NCBI GenBank assembly: GCA_964371835.1 | Contig: CAYJOP010000090.1 | Span: 1-8,330 of the forward strand | Reading direction: 5' to 3' | Source of the DNA: CAYJAD01 sp964371835 | GTDB taxonomy: Bacteria > Desulfobacterota > Desulfovibrionia > Desulfovibrionales > Desulfovibrionaceae | DNA: 8,330 bases | Shown here: piece by piece, positions 1 through 6,038 of the stretch | Position numbering within the stretch: the first letter of the stretch is position 1 | How the letters are laid out: each line of letters starts with the position of its first letter | Notes under the pieces: model-generated | The model's database searches: none | The model's input: the letters and a program-made list of their open reading frames with translations, nothing else | What the model was told of the DNA's origin: nothing | Program-made: the position numbers and the translations under genes

Positions 1-55
1 TCGGCTTGCTTTGGCTTGCTCCTCTGCGAGGCTTGCCCACGTCCTGTGGGCGGCT
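1..55. repeat. 55-bp exact direct repeat, copy 1
   Basis: This 55-bp stretch recurs without mismatch at 131-185, a 130-bp offset. It may continue to the left of the window, because copy 1 starts at base 1. It is about 60% GC in an otherwise AT-rich window. It contains GGCTTGC three times (3-9, 13-19, 30-36), a small hairpin CCTC-TGC-GAGG (21-31), and a stronger hairpin GCCCAC-GTCCT-GTGGGC (35-51). Short frames read through it on the plus strand, but they mirror the nucleotide repeat and look non-coding. The family is not recognised. It could be a dispersed intergenic element or part of a tandem array. Confidence 0.9.
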
Positions 56-68
56 TCTATCATATTAC

Positions 69-98
69 GCTTGGTCGCACGTCCTGTACGACACAAGC
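69..98. other. Extended hairpin with GTCCT loop between the repeats
   Basis: GCTTG-GTCGCAC (69-80) pairs with GTACGAC-A-CAAGC (86-98) around the loop GTCCT (81-85). This gives about 11 paired positions with one C/A mismatch (G-U in minus-strand RNA) and one bulged base (93). Loop and closing pairs (ACGTCCTGT, 79-87) are identical to those in the flanking 55-bp repeats, while the outer stem bases differ yet remain complementary. The spacer hairpin is therefore probably a diverged relative of the repeat hairpins, with the fold kept. The role is unknown: RNA structure, or a recognition site for a hairpin-binding protein. Confidence 0.6.
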
Positions 99-130
99 TC
101 TCGCAAGCGTCGCTGCCCCGAAAGTGAATT

Positions 131-185
131 TCGGCTTGCTTTGGCTTGCTCCTCTGCGAGGCTTGCCCACGTCCTGTGGGCGGCT
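131..185. repeat. 55-bp exact direct repeat, copy 2
   Basis: Second exact copy of the 1-55 element, carrying the same CCTC-TGC-GAGG (151-161) and GCCCAC-GTCCT-GTGGGC (165-181) hairpins. The sequences after the two copies diverge at once (TCTAT after copy 1, GTCGT after copy 2), so the right edge of the repeated unit is sharp at base 185. Immediately upstream, CCGAAA-GTGAA-TTTCGG (118-134) forms another 6-bp stem that runs into the repeat start. Confidence 0.9.
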
Positions 186-429
186 GTCGTATGGTGGTAA
201 AACTAGCATTTAACACATTTGTATACCTAAAAAATGTTACTTGCCTAAACCATACTAAACAATGTTGCCTTTGACGAAGTGATCGAAAAAATACCAGATG
301 CAAGGAAGCGAAAAAAGTCAAGGTGCGCAATGTGTACAGACATACATGAGCAGTTTGGCTTAAAATCGCTTGCGCCCACATCACCTACATTTTTAAGCAG
401 GCTCCGTAGATGGTGCTTTTCAACGCTTT
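186..429. other. Non-coding gap downstream of the b' subunit gene
   Basis: AT-rich sequence between the repeat block and the stop codon of the minus-strand b' gene. No start of a b-subunit (atpF) gene is visible on the minus strand, although that gene normally follows within tens of bases. No strong intrinsic terminator with a T-run was found after the b' stop. A loose inverted pair (CACC-TAC near 380-390 with GTA...GGTG near 407-416) is too irregular to call. The only coding-like signal is the short plus-strand open frame at 249-440. Confidence 0.5.
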
Positions 430-440
430 TTAACTCATAA
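249..440 (+). pseudogene. Possible decayed open frame, function unknown
   Basis: After a stop at 246-248 the plus strand is open for 63 codons up to a TAA at 438-440, overlapping the 3' end of the b' gene. There is no convincing start or Shine-Dalgarno: the candidates are GTG at 279 and ATG at 330. The translation includes FDEVIEKIPDARKRKK. The IPDxR part loosely recalls the N-terminal region of ISAs1/H-repeat-type transposase-associated proteins, but the rest does not continue that pattern. It may be an insertion-element remnant or simply chance. Listed because it sits where the atp operon appears interrupted. Confidence 0.2.
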
Positions 441-846
441 CACGGGTGGCAAGTTTACCTGCCAAATCTGATACTTGCTTTTTAAGCTCGGCTAATGTTG
501 CCTCAGCTTCAGCTCGTAAGGCACTTTGTGCGGAAGCAAGTTCTGCCTGTGCAGATTTGCCTGCTTCATTAACAATCTCTTGCTGCTTTGCGGCACCTTC
601 TTGCCTTGCAGCATCGCGCAAGGCTGTACCTTCTTGCCTTGCTCGTAAAAGCTCCGCCTGATACGCATCTATGCGTTTCTCGGCTTCATGCTCAAAGCTA
701 CCTGCTTCACCAGAAAGCCCATCTATTTTTTCGCGTCGCTCTTGCAAAATTGCACGAATGGGGCGAATTAGAAGGATATTGAGCACATAGAGCGCAATGA
801 AGAAGTTCACCATCTGTATTAACGTGGTGATGTTAAGATCAAGCAT
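430..846 (-). CDS. atpF': F0F1 ATP synthase b'-type subunit (peripheral stalk)
   Basis: A 138-residue subunit of the peripheral stalk that connects the membrane F0 sector to the F1 head. One N-terminal membrane helix (about residues 5-27) is followed by the short basic stretch RPIRAILQERREK typical of b/b' proteins. A long Ala/Glu/Gln/Lys-rich coiled coil (about 40-135) follows. The frame is open for another 26 codons upstream. The ATG at 844-846 is chosen because GAGGAGGG (851-858) lies 4-5 nt before it, and because MLDLNIT is the usual b' start. The gene lies downstream of a bactofilin, as in Desulfovibrio. There the b gene and atpHAGDC normally follow directly, but here they do not start in the remaining 429 nt. 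The b' call rather than b rests on gene order and the short length. Confidence 0.9.
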   Translation of the reverse strand: MLDLNITTLIQMVNFFIALYVLNILLIRPIRAILQERREKIDGLSGEAGSFEHEAEKRIDAYQAELLRARQEGTALRDAARQEGAAKQQEIVNEAGKSAQAELASAQSALRAEAEATLAELKKQVSDLAGKLATRVMS

Positions 847-850
847 TACA

Positions 851-858
851 CCCTCCTC
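851..858 (-). promoter_or_regulatory. Strong ribosome binding site that sets the b' start
   Basis: GAGGAGGG on the minus strand, 4-5 nt before the ATG at 844-846. It is the best Shine-Dalgarno match in the window. It decides in favour of the 138-residue form over the in-frame ATG 26 codons upstream, whose extra residues (MELVFFKGAIQ...) do not resemble a subunit N-terminus. Confidence 0.85.
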
Positions 859-1015
859 ATAATTTAGGCCATCACAATATTTGCTTTGGCCTTGGATTGC
901 ACCTTTAAAGAAAACAAGTTCCAACGCTTAACCGCTAGGCAAATAAATTTGAGCAATAATATTGCCATTTATTGGCCTGTGAAGCGGTTGTGAATATTTT
1001 TACAAGCGCCTAATT

Positions 1016-1044
1016 CTTTTATACCAGTTAGCGAATTATGTCAA
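1016..1044 (-). promoter_or_regulatory. Sigma70-like promoter for the ATP synthase gene
   Basis: On the minus strand a perfect TTGACA (1039-1044) is followed by an AT-rich -10 region. TATAAA (1018-1023) lies at a 15-nt spacing, or the overlapping TAAAAG (1016-1021) at 17 nt. Transcription would begin near 1010, giving a leader of about 160 nt before the b' ATG. The match to the -35 consensus is exact; the -10 spacing is the weak point. No start-site data are available. Confidence 0.5.
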
Positions 1045-1112
1045 AGAATATAAATACCAAAATGCTTAGTTTTGGATTTTAAAAACTTTTTTTGATATCT
1101 ATCTAACTGTAT

Positions 1113-1130
1113 ATGTGAACAAAATCACAT
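1113..1130. promoter_or_regulatory. CRP/FNR-family type palindromic operator
   Basis: ATGTGA-ACAAAA-TCACAT is a perfect inverted repeat of the TGTGA-N6-TCACA form bound by CRP and related CRP/FNR-family regulators. HcpR-type sites in sulfate reducers are, as far as I recall, similar. Its centre lies about 110 nt upstream of the transcription start inferred from the TTGACA promoter. It is not a good terminator, as no T-run follows the stem on either strand. The regulator cannot be told from the site alone. Confidence 0.5.
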
Positions 1131-1132
1131 GC

Positions 1133-1172
1133 AAAAAAAATAAAAATTTATGAAACAAATCAAAAAATTTTT
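1133..1172 (-). terminator. Weak AT-only stem with T-run after bactofilin
   Basis: Starting 5 nt after the bactofilin stop, the minus strand reads AAAAATTT (1165-1172), a 15-nt loop, AAATTTTT (1142-1149), then A and eight T residues (1133-1140). The position and T-run fit an intrinsic terminator. The stem has no G-C pair, so it would be inefficient, and chance pairing in AT-rich DNA is a real alternative. Confidence 0.25.
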
Positions 1173-1176
1173 ATAG

Positions 1177-1539
1177 TTATTGTTTTTGTTCGGCTGTTTT
1201 TTGTGGGCTTTGTGGGTTTTTCATATTTACTTGGCCCTGCACAATTCCACCTTCTTCCATGATAAGGGCAGGAGAATTGATTGTACCTTCGACAACTCCA
1301 CCACGGTGAATAACAACACGGCGGTTTGCGTTTACATCGCCGGTAAATTTGCCAGTTAGTAATAATTCACCAACATTAAGCTCACCTTTGATTATAGCGT
1401 CTTTGCCAACGATAAGGGAACCTTCGCTAACAATATGCCCGGTGTAGATACCATCGATACGTACAGAACCCTGAAAAGAAAGTTTTCCTTCGTATACAGT
1501 TCCTGCGCCTAAAAAAGCATTAATTTCGTCTTTACTCAC
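1177..1539 (-). CDS. Bactofilin family cytoskeletal protein
   Basis: A 120-residue polymer-forming protein of the bactofilin (DUF583/CcmA-like) family. These proteins assemble nucleotide-free filaments, often at the membrane, and help place wall-synthesis or wall-cutting enzymes. The core (about residues 10-105) is a run of short Gly- and Val/Ile-rich beta-strand repeats (for example YEGKLSFQGSVRIDG, GTINSPALIMEEGGIVQGQV), consistent with the family's beta-helix. The tail (about 107-120) is short, Gln/Lys-rich and probably disordered. The start is GTG (1537-1539), preceded by AAGGA at 8-nt spacing; no in-frame ATG lies nearby upstream. The gene is 52 nt downstream of rodA and is probably transcribed with the elongasome genes, which fits a role in cell shape. 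Confidence 0.9.
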   Translation of the reverse strand: MSKDEINAFLGAGTVYEGKLSFQGSVRIDGIYTGHIVSEGSLIVGKDAIIKGELNVGELLLTGKFTGDVNANRRVVIHRGGVVEGTINSPALIMEEGGIVQGQVNMKNPQSPQKTAEQKQ

Positions 1540-1591
1540 AATGTCCGTCCTTATTTTTTATATATCAGCCAGTTAAGGCATAATATTTTTT

Positions 1592-2707
1592 TTAACTTTT
1601 AAACATAAACCTACGCATGGAAACGTTTAAAACTATGCCTAATAGCGCACAATTTACAATCATAGAGCTGCCACCATAACTCATAAATGGTAGTGGAATG
1701 CCAACAACTGGCATAAGGCCTATGACCATGCCCATATTAATAACAATTTGCCAGAAAAAATAAAAAAATACGCCAGCGGCAAGCATGCTGCCAAAGCGAT
1801 CTTTAGCTTTAATAACAGTACTAAATATAGCCAATAAAAAAAGGCAATATAAGCTTACTAATGCAACACATCCTACAAAACCCCACTCCTCGCCAAATAC
1901 AGCTACTGCAAAGTCAGAGTGCTTTTCTGGGACAAAGCGCAATTGGCTTTGCGTACCCTCAAGAAAACCCTTGCCCCAAAGCTGGCCTGAACCAATAGCA
2001 ATTTGCGATTGTAATATATGGTAGCCAGACCCTCTGGGGTCGCTGCTTGGGTCAATAAAGGTGAGAACACGTTGACGTTGATAGTCTTGCATTCCCACAA
2101 ACCACATAAATGCTACTATGAGTGGTGTAACAAGTAAACAAGTTTTAAATACCTTGGCCTTAATTCCGTGAAATAAAATCATCCCTGCAAGAAGTAGCAA
2201 TAAATTCAAAGTTGTTCCAAGGTCTGGCTGCATGATAATGAAAGCACTAGGAACAAGGCCAATTAAAAGTACCTTGAAAAAATCTGTCCAACCAAGCGTT
2301 TCATTATTGCGAGATAGAACACGTGCCGTGAAAACAAGTACAGCAAGTTTTGCTATTTCGCTTGGTTGTATGTTCATGAAGCCTAGAGAAAGCCAACGTT
2401 GCGCACCATAAACTGACTTGCCAATAACAGGTACAAGTGCAAGCAAGACTAATGTACCTAAAAAAAGAGGAGTTGCCAAGTTTCGTAATTGTCGATAATC
2501 AAAAACCAAGGCACAGATCATGACAACAAAACCTATAAGCCCCCATATTAATTGGCGTTGATAAAATGAGGAAACCGCCATACCTTCTTCAAAGCGCATA
2601 CCACTAGCAGAATATAAATTTGCAACACCAATAATAAAAATAGTTGAAAAGCATGCTATAAGTTCCCAATTAATATATGAAAAAAGTCTTCGATCAAGGT
2701 GTAACAT
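1592..2707 (-). CDS. rodA: Rod shape-determining protein RodA (SEDS glycosyltransferase)
   Basis: A 371-residue polytopic membrane protein with about ten hydrophobic segments. It is the SEDS peptidoglycan glycosyltransferase that polymerises lipid II during lateral wall growth, in complex with PBP2. Family motifs in order are GAQRW (101-105), QPSEIAKLA (114-122), QPDLGT (160-165), the loop DPRGSGYHILQSQIAIGSG (223-241), PEKHSDF (260-266) and GIPLPFMSYGGSS (336-348). Asp265 in PEKHSDF corresponds to the proposed catalytic aspartate of the family. The ATG (2705-2707) lies inside the end of mrdA (14-nt overlap), with AGAGGTG just upstream, so translation is probably coupled to PBP2. Length and motifs are complete. 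Confidence 0.97.
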   Translation of the reverse strand: MLHLDRRLFSYINWELIACFSTIFIIGVANLYSASGMRFEEGMAVSSFYQRQLIWGLIGFVVMICALVFDYRQLRNLATPLFLGTLVLLALVPVIGKSVYGAQRWLSLGFMNIQPSEIAKLAVLVFTARVLSRNNETLGWTDFFKVLLIGLVPSAFIIMQPDLGTTLNLLLLLAGMILFHGIKAKVFKTCLLVTPLIVAFMWFVGMQDYQRQRVLTFIDPSSDPRGSGYHILQSQIAIGSGQLWGKGFLEGTQSQLRFVPEKHSDFAVAVFGEEWGFVGCVALVSLYCLFLLAIFSTVIKAKDRFGSMLAAGVFFYFFWQIVINMGMVIGLMPVVGIPLPFMSYGGSSMIVNCALLGIVLNVSMRRFMFKS

Positions 2708-4613
2708 TGGCCACCTCTAAGTTTGTTTTCATCGTCTGAATAGGATTTGAAGCAACTTTTTTTTCTGCGCTAATTTTTTTTTGTTCGCCAAAAAGTGCAT
2801 CGTAGATTTTTTTAGCCACAGGCCCAGCCACAGAACTTCCGCTACCGCCATGTTCAACCATGACAACTACCACATATCTTTTTGCATCCTTTGCACCCCA
2901 AGTGGCGATCCATGCATGGTCGCGCTGAGCATATTCCAAGTCTTCGTTTTTTATTACTTCATCATCCTTCATTTGCAGTTTGACTACTTGAGCAGTACCA
3001 GTTTTTCCACCCATATCAGCATCAATTCTGTTCATAACCTTGGCTGTGCCTTGAGTAACAGTTTTGCGCATGCTATCAATAATAAATTCACGCTCAGCGG
3101 CAGAGGCTGGGATTTGCCTTTGTACTACTCTTTGTGCGGATTCAAGTATTTGCGGTTGTAATAAATCACCACCATTTATGATAGCGGAAACATAGGTAGC
3201 AACTTGCAATGGTGTTACCAACGTATAACCTTGTCCAATGGAAATATTTAGAGTTTCGCCTGTAACCCAAGGTTGATTAAAGCGCCGTTCCTTCCATTTT
3301 TTTGAGGGTACAAGGCCGTCTTTCTCATGCGGTAATATTATGCCAGTGGTGTCACCAAAACCATTTTTTCTGGCATATTCTTCAATTTTATCTATGCCAA
3401 CTTTTTCACCAAAGTGGTAATAATATATGTCACAAGATTGCATGAGTGATTCGGCCATATTAACATTGCCATGTCCACCTTTTTTCCAGCATCTAAAAGT
3501 TTGATTGCCAAGTTGCGTTTCGCCAGAACAAAAGACTTTTTCAGAAGGGTTGATATTTTCTTGTAAAAGAAGGCTAGCCATTAATAGCTTCCAAACAGAG
3601 GCCGGTGGGTACATGCTTTGTATAACACGGTTTTGTAATGGAAAACGTTGGTTTAAACGAAGTGCATCCCACTCCTTGTGAGAAATACCGTCAGTAAATA
3701 AATTATTATCATAGGCAGGAGCAGTTACAAGTGCCACGAGCTTGCCCGTGTCTGGGTCCATAACCACAATACTTCCTGTTTGCCCCTCTAGGGCATTCCA
3801 AGCGGCAATTTGTATGGATGAATCAAGTGTGAGTCTGGTTTCACTACCACCGCGTGGTGATCTAACCATTTTCTTACTTAAAGATCTTCCAAGTACATCA
3901 ACTTCTAATTGATAAAGTCCTTTTTGGCCTCGTAGATTATTTTCAAGAACAAGCTCAAGGCCTTGTTTGCCTACAAGATCGCCCATGTTAAGGCCTTCAT
4001 CTTCTTGCATTTCTTTTTCGCTTGCTTCTGCTACATAGCCAAGAATGTGCGCATAAATTTCGCCCTTGGGGTAGGTGCGTTTTGCACGGGCTACAATTTC
4101 AATACCTGGCCAGTATAGTAGTTGAGCTTCAATTTTTGCAACTAGTGCAATGTCAAGGTCAGTGGCTAGCAAAACAGGGTCAAATGAGTGCGTCTTGCGG
4201 CGGTCTTTATAATATTTTTTGACGAGTTTTTCGTGATTAATACCCGTCCACTCACTCACTTGAGCAAGTGTAGCTGGTATGTCTGGGCAGTCCTCGCGCA
4301 CAATGGTTAGGCCATATGTTAAAACATTATCTGCAAGTATTTCACCATTTTTGTCGGTAATTAGACCTCGCAGCGCGATTATTCTTTCTTCTCGTAATCT
4401 ATTTTCCAATGCTCTTTGTGAAAATTCAGCACCCTTATGCACTTGTAAATACCAAAACCGAACTACAAAAACCAAGAAAAATAAGGCAATAAGAAACTGT
4501 ATAAATAAAGTACCAGTTTTTGGTGGAGTAAATTCCTCAGCCTCTGCTTGTACAGTTAGCCAACGGCGCAGTTTTCCATTTTTAGGGTTTAATATATTAA
4601 AACTACTTAACAT
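2694..4613 (-). CDS. mrdA: Penicillin-binding protein 2 (elongasome transpeptidase)
   Basis: A 639-residue class B penicillin-binding protein that crosslinks the peptidoglycan strands made by RodA. A short cytoplasmic N-terminus leads to one membrane anchor (about 34-55). A pedestal/dimerisation domain (about 60-240) follows, with RG at 82-83 and the GKQGLE...LRGQKG segment (215-232). The transpeptidase domain covers about 265-605. Active-site motifs are SVWK (Ser339, Lys342), SCD (393-395) and KTGT (537-540). The residues before the serine are YPPA rather than the more usual PPGS form. A polar tail of about 30 residues follows the domain. The ATG at 4611-4613 overlaps mreD by 11 nt. The product is the likely target of mecillinam-like beta-lactams by family knowledge. 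Confidence 0.97.
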   Translation of the reverse strand: MLSSFNILNPKNGKLRRWLTVQAEAEEFTPPKTGTLFIQFLIALFFLVFVVRFWYLQVHKGAEFSQRALENRLREERIIALRGLITDKNGEILADNVLTYGLTIVREDCPDIPATLAQVSEWTGINHEKLVKKYYKDRRKTHSFDPVLLATDLDIALVAKIEAQLLYWPGIEIVARAKRTYPKGEIYAHILGYVAEASEKEMQEDEGLNMGDLVGKQGLELVLENNLRGQKGLYQLEVDVLGRSLSKKMVRSPRGGSETRLTLDSSIQIAAWNALEGQTGSIVVMDPDTGKLVALVTAPAYDNNLFTDGISHKEWDALRLNQRFPLQNRVIQSMYPPASVWKLLMASLLLQENINPSEKVFCSGETQLGNQTFRCWKKGGHGNVNMAESLMQSCDIYYYHFGEKVGIDKIEEYARKNGFGDTTGIILPHEKDGLVPSKKWKERRFNQPWVTGETLNISIGQGYTLVTPLQVATYVSAIINGGDLLQPQILESAQRVVQRQIPASAAEREFIIDSMRKTVTQGTAKVMNRIDADMGGKTGTAQVVKLQMKDDEVIKNEDLEYAQRDHAWIATWGAKDAKRYVVVVMVEHGGSGSSVAGPVAKKIYDALFGEQKKISAEKKVASNPIQTMKTNLEVANVTP

Positions 4614-5067
4614 TTACATATATCCACTTTCGTGTAAAACTTGTTAACCACCATGCAAATGGCATAAAAACAATTTGTAGTGCATTTTCCGTAACGAGTT
4701 GATGCATATTCACTTCAAGGTTTTGTAGCGGAGCAAGTAAAAAAACCAGTAAAAAGTGCGCCACACCAAGACAAATGGATAAAAGCATTACAAAGTGAGT
4801 GTTTTGAACTTCAAAAAGCCAGCGTCCCCAAAAAAATAATATAATAACAATGCTATACCAAAGTATTGCCCCACCAAACTCGCGCGAACCAATTCCTTCT
4901 TGAATGATAATAAGTATTGGCAGTGCAAAAATTAAATCCTTATATCTTTCTTCTTGTAGTGTTATAATTAATCCAATGACAAGAACATCAACGCTAGGAA
5001 GTGCTGCCTGCATATAAATTGACACTGGCACAAAGAGCACCCACCATATACAAAGGCGTAGGCTCAT
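4603..5067 (-). CDS. mreD: MreD-like membrane protein
   Basis: A small (154-residue), very hydrophobic protein with five or six predicted membrane helices (about 7-25, 27-38, 44-56, 66-85, 91-111, 127-145) and no enzyme motif. MreD proteins are poorly conserved, and the identification rests mainly on size, topology and position between mreC and mrdA. In the Rod complex MreD binds MreC and tunes how MreC activates PBP2. The ATG (5065-5067) shares one base with the mreC stop (TAATG) and is preceded by AGGTG at 5-nt spacing. The end overlaps mrdA by 11 nt. Automated pipelines may well label it hypothetical. Confidence 0.8.
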   Translation of the reverse strand: MSLRLCIWWVLFVPVSIYMQAALPSVDVLVIGLIITLQEERYKDLIFALPILIIIQEGIGSREFGGAILWYSIVIILFFWGRWLFEVQNTHFVMLLSICLGVAHFLLVFLLAPLQNLEVNMHQLVTENALQIVFMPFAWWLTSFTRKWIYVNVK

Positions 5068-5999
5068 TATGGCACCTGTGAATAATTTATGGGCATACTA
5101 TATCCACGTTCTAAAATGAGTTTATTTTGCTCCTCAGTGGGTGGACCAATATAGTCATGTTCTGGAATTGTAGGTAAGGGAGCAAGGCCAGTGGGTTCAA
5201 GTAGTAGAACTTCTTCGAGCAATGTGGGCTCAACAAGAGCTTTTGCCAATACAGTCATAAATTGTGAATAATCTGAAAGCACAACGCTTTCAATTCGAGC
5301 AACGGGTAATCCCTTGGGGTAGATACCGTCAAGACCAGATGTAACTAGCAACTCTCCAGTATTAACAACTGCATTACGTCCTACAAAGCGTAATTCTAAT
5401 AATTGTCTTCCTCCACGGCCTGTTAAAATACCAGCAGTACGGCTATCTTGACTAAGCACTGCAATTCGACTGCCAGGGTCTGAAATGAGTAGAGCGGTTG
5501 AGGTATGGGCTGAGGCTCTAAGCACTCTGCCCACAAGCCCAAGGTTGGTCATAATTGGCGTGCTTGGTGAAGCACCAGTGGCATATCCGCGACTTAGGAT
5601 TAAGGTTTCAAGAGCAGAGTTTGGTCCCATGCGCCCAGCAAGAATACGCGCTCCAATTGGTCGCCAGCTACGGTCTGCTGGTAATGAGAGTAGGGTGCGT
5701 AGGCGTTCAACTTCTGCCTTATGCTCGCCAGCTGCGATGAGTCTTGCTTGCATGGATAAAATATCAGCTTTTAGGCGTACATTTTCTTCTCGAACGCCCA
5801 CAAGGTCAACGTAGCTTTCCCAGTAATCAATAATTGTAGTATGAGCACTAAGCATGGGTTTAAGCAGACTACCCACAATTTCAAGGCCAACATTTGTTGC
5901 AAGTTTATCTAAAACACCAGTGCGCTGGTTCCATGTATACATGCCCAGAAAAAGAAATAATGAAGTAACAGAAATTATGATTAAACGTCTTGTAATCAC
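5067..5999 (-). CDS. mreC: Rod shape-determining protein MreC
   Basis: A 310-residue bitopic scaffold of the elongasome, with a large periplasmic part that contacts and activates PBP2. One membrane helix (about 6-22) is followed by a coiled coil (about 62-106). The two beta-barrel MreC domains come next (about 112-270), with the signatures NLGLVGRV (152-159) and TSGLDGIYPKGLPV (220-233). The last about 40 residues are Pro-rich and polar. The start is GTG at 5997-5999. A stop lies eight codons upstream in frame and no ATG precedes the membrane helix. The Shine-Dalgarno is weak (AAGG about 11 nt away). The GTG start, the weak site and the hairpin in the 148-nt gap after mreB suggest that MreC is made at a lower level than MreB. 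Confidence 0.95.
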   Translation of the reverse strand: MITRRLIIISVTSLFLFLGMYTWNQRTGVLDKLATNVGLEIVGSLLKPMLSAHTTIIDYWESYVDLVGVREENVRLKADILSMQARLIAAGEHKAEVERLRTLLSLPADRSWRPIGARILAGRMGPNSALETLILSRGYATGASPSTPIMTNLGLVGRVLRASAHTSTALLISDPGSRIAVLSQDSRTAGILTGRGGRQLLELRFVGRNAVVNTGELLVTSGLDGIYPKGLPVARIESVVLSDYSQFMTVLAKALVEPTLLEEVLLLEPTGLAPLPTIPEHDYIGPPTEEQNKLILERGYSMPINYSQVP

Positions 6000-6038
6000 T
6001 TGGGAGTATGCCTTATGATATTAATTTCAAAATTTTAT

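Larger units (their letters stand above)
847..1176. other. 330-nt regulatory gap between bactofilin and b' genes
   Basis: This very AT-rich region separates the end of the morphogenesis cluster from the ATP synthase gene. From the bactofilin side it holds, in order, a weak AT-only stem with a T-run, a CRP/FNR-type palindrome, a sigma70-like promoter pointing at the b' gene, and a leader of roughly 160 nt ending in a strong ribosome binding site. No gene is seen in it. The layout suggests that the atp unit has its own promoter and is not just read through from the mre operon. Confidence 0.6.

Noticed and set aside
1..185. CRISPR array
   Set aside because: Only two 55-bp copies separated by 75 bp, with internal short repeats and no series of regular spacers or nearby cas genes.
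6..213. Two plus-strand open frames over the repeat block
   Set aside because: Their translations repeat the same peptide because the DNA is duplicated, no ribosome binding site is seen, and the Cys/Arg/Leu-rich composition fits read-through of GC-rich hairpins.
847..924. N-terminal extension of the b' protein from an ATG 26 codons upstream
   Set aside because: The downstream ATG has a near-perfect Shine-Dalgarno and the expected b' N-terminus; the extra residues look like translated leader.
1113..1130. Palindrome as an intrinsic terminator
   Set aside because: The stem is only 6 bp with a 6-nt loop and no T-run follows it on either strand; the TGTGA-N6-TCACA pattern fits an operator better.
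2781..3161. 126-codon plus-strand frame inside mrdA
   Set aside because: Antisense shadow of the PBP2 transpeptidase region; no start signals or recognisable family.
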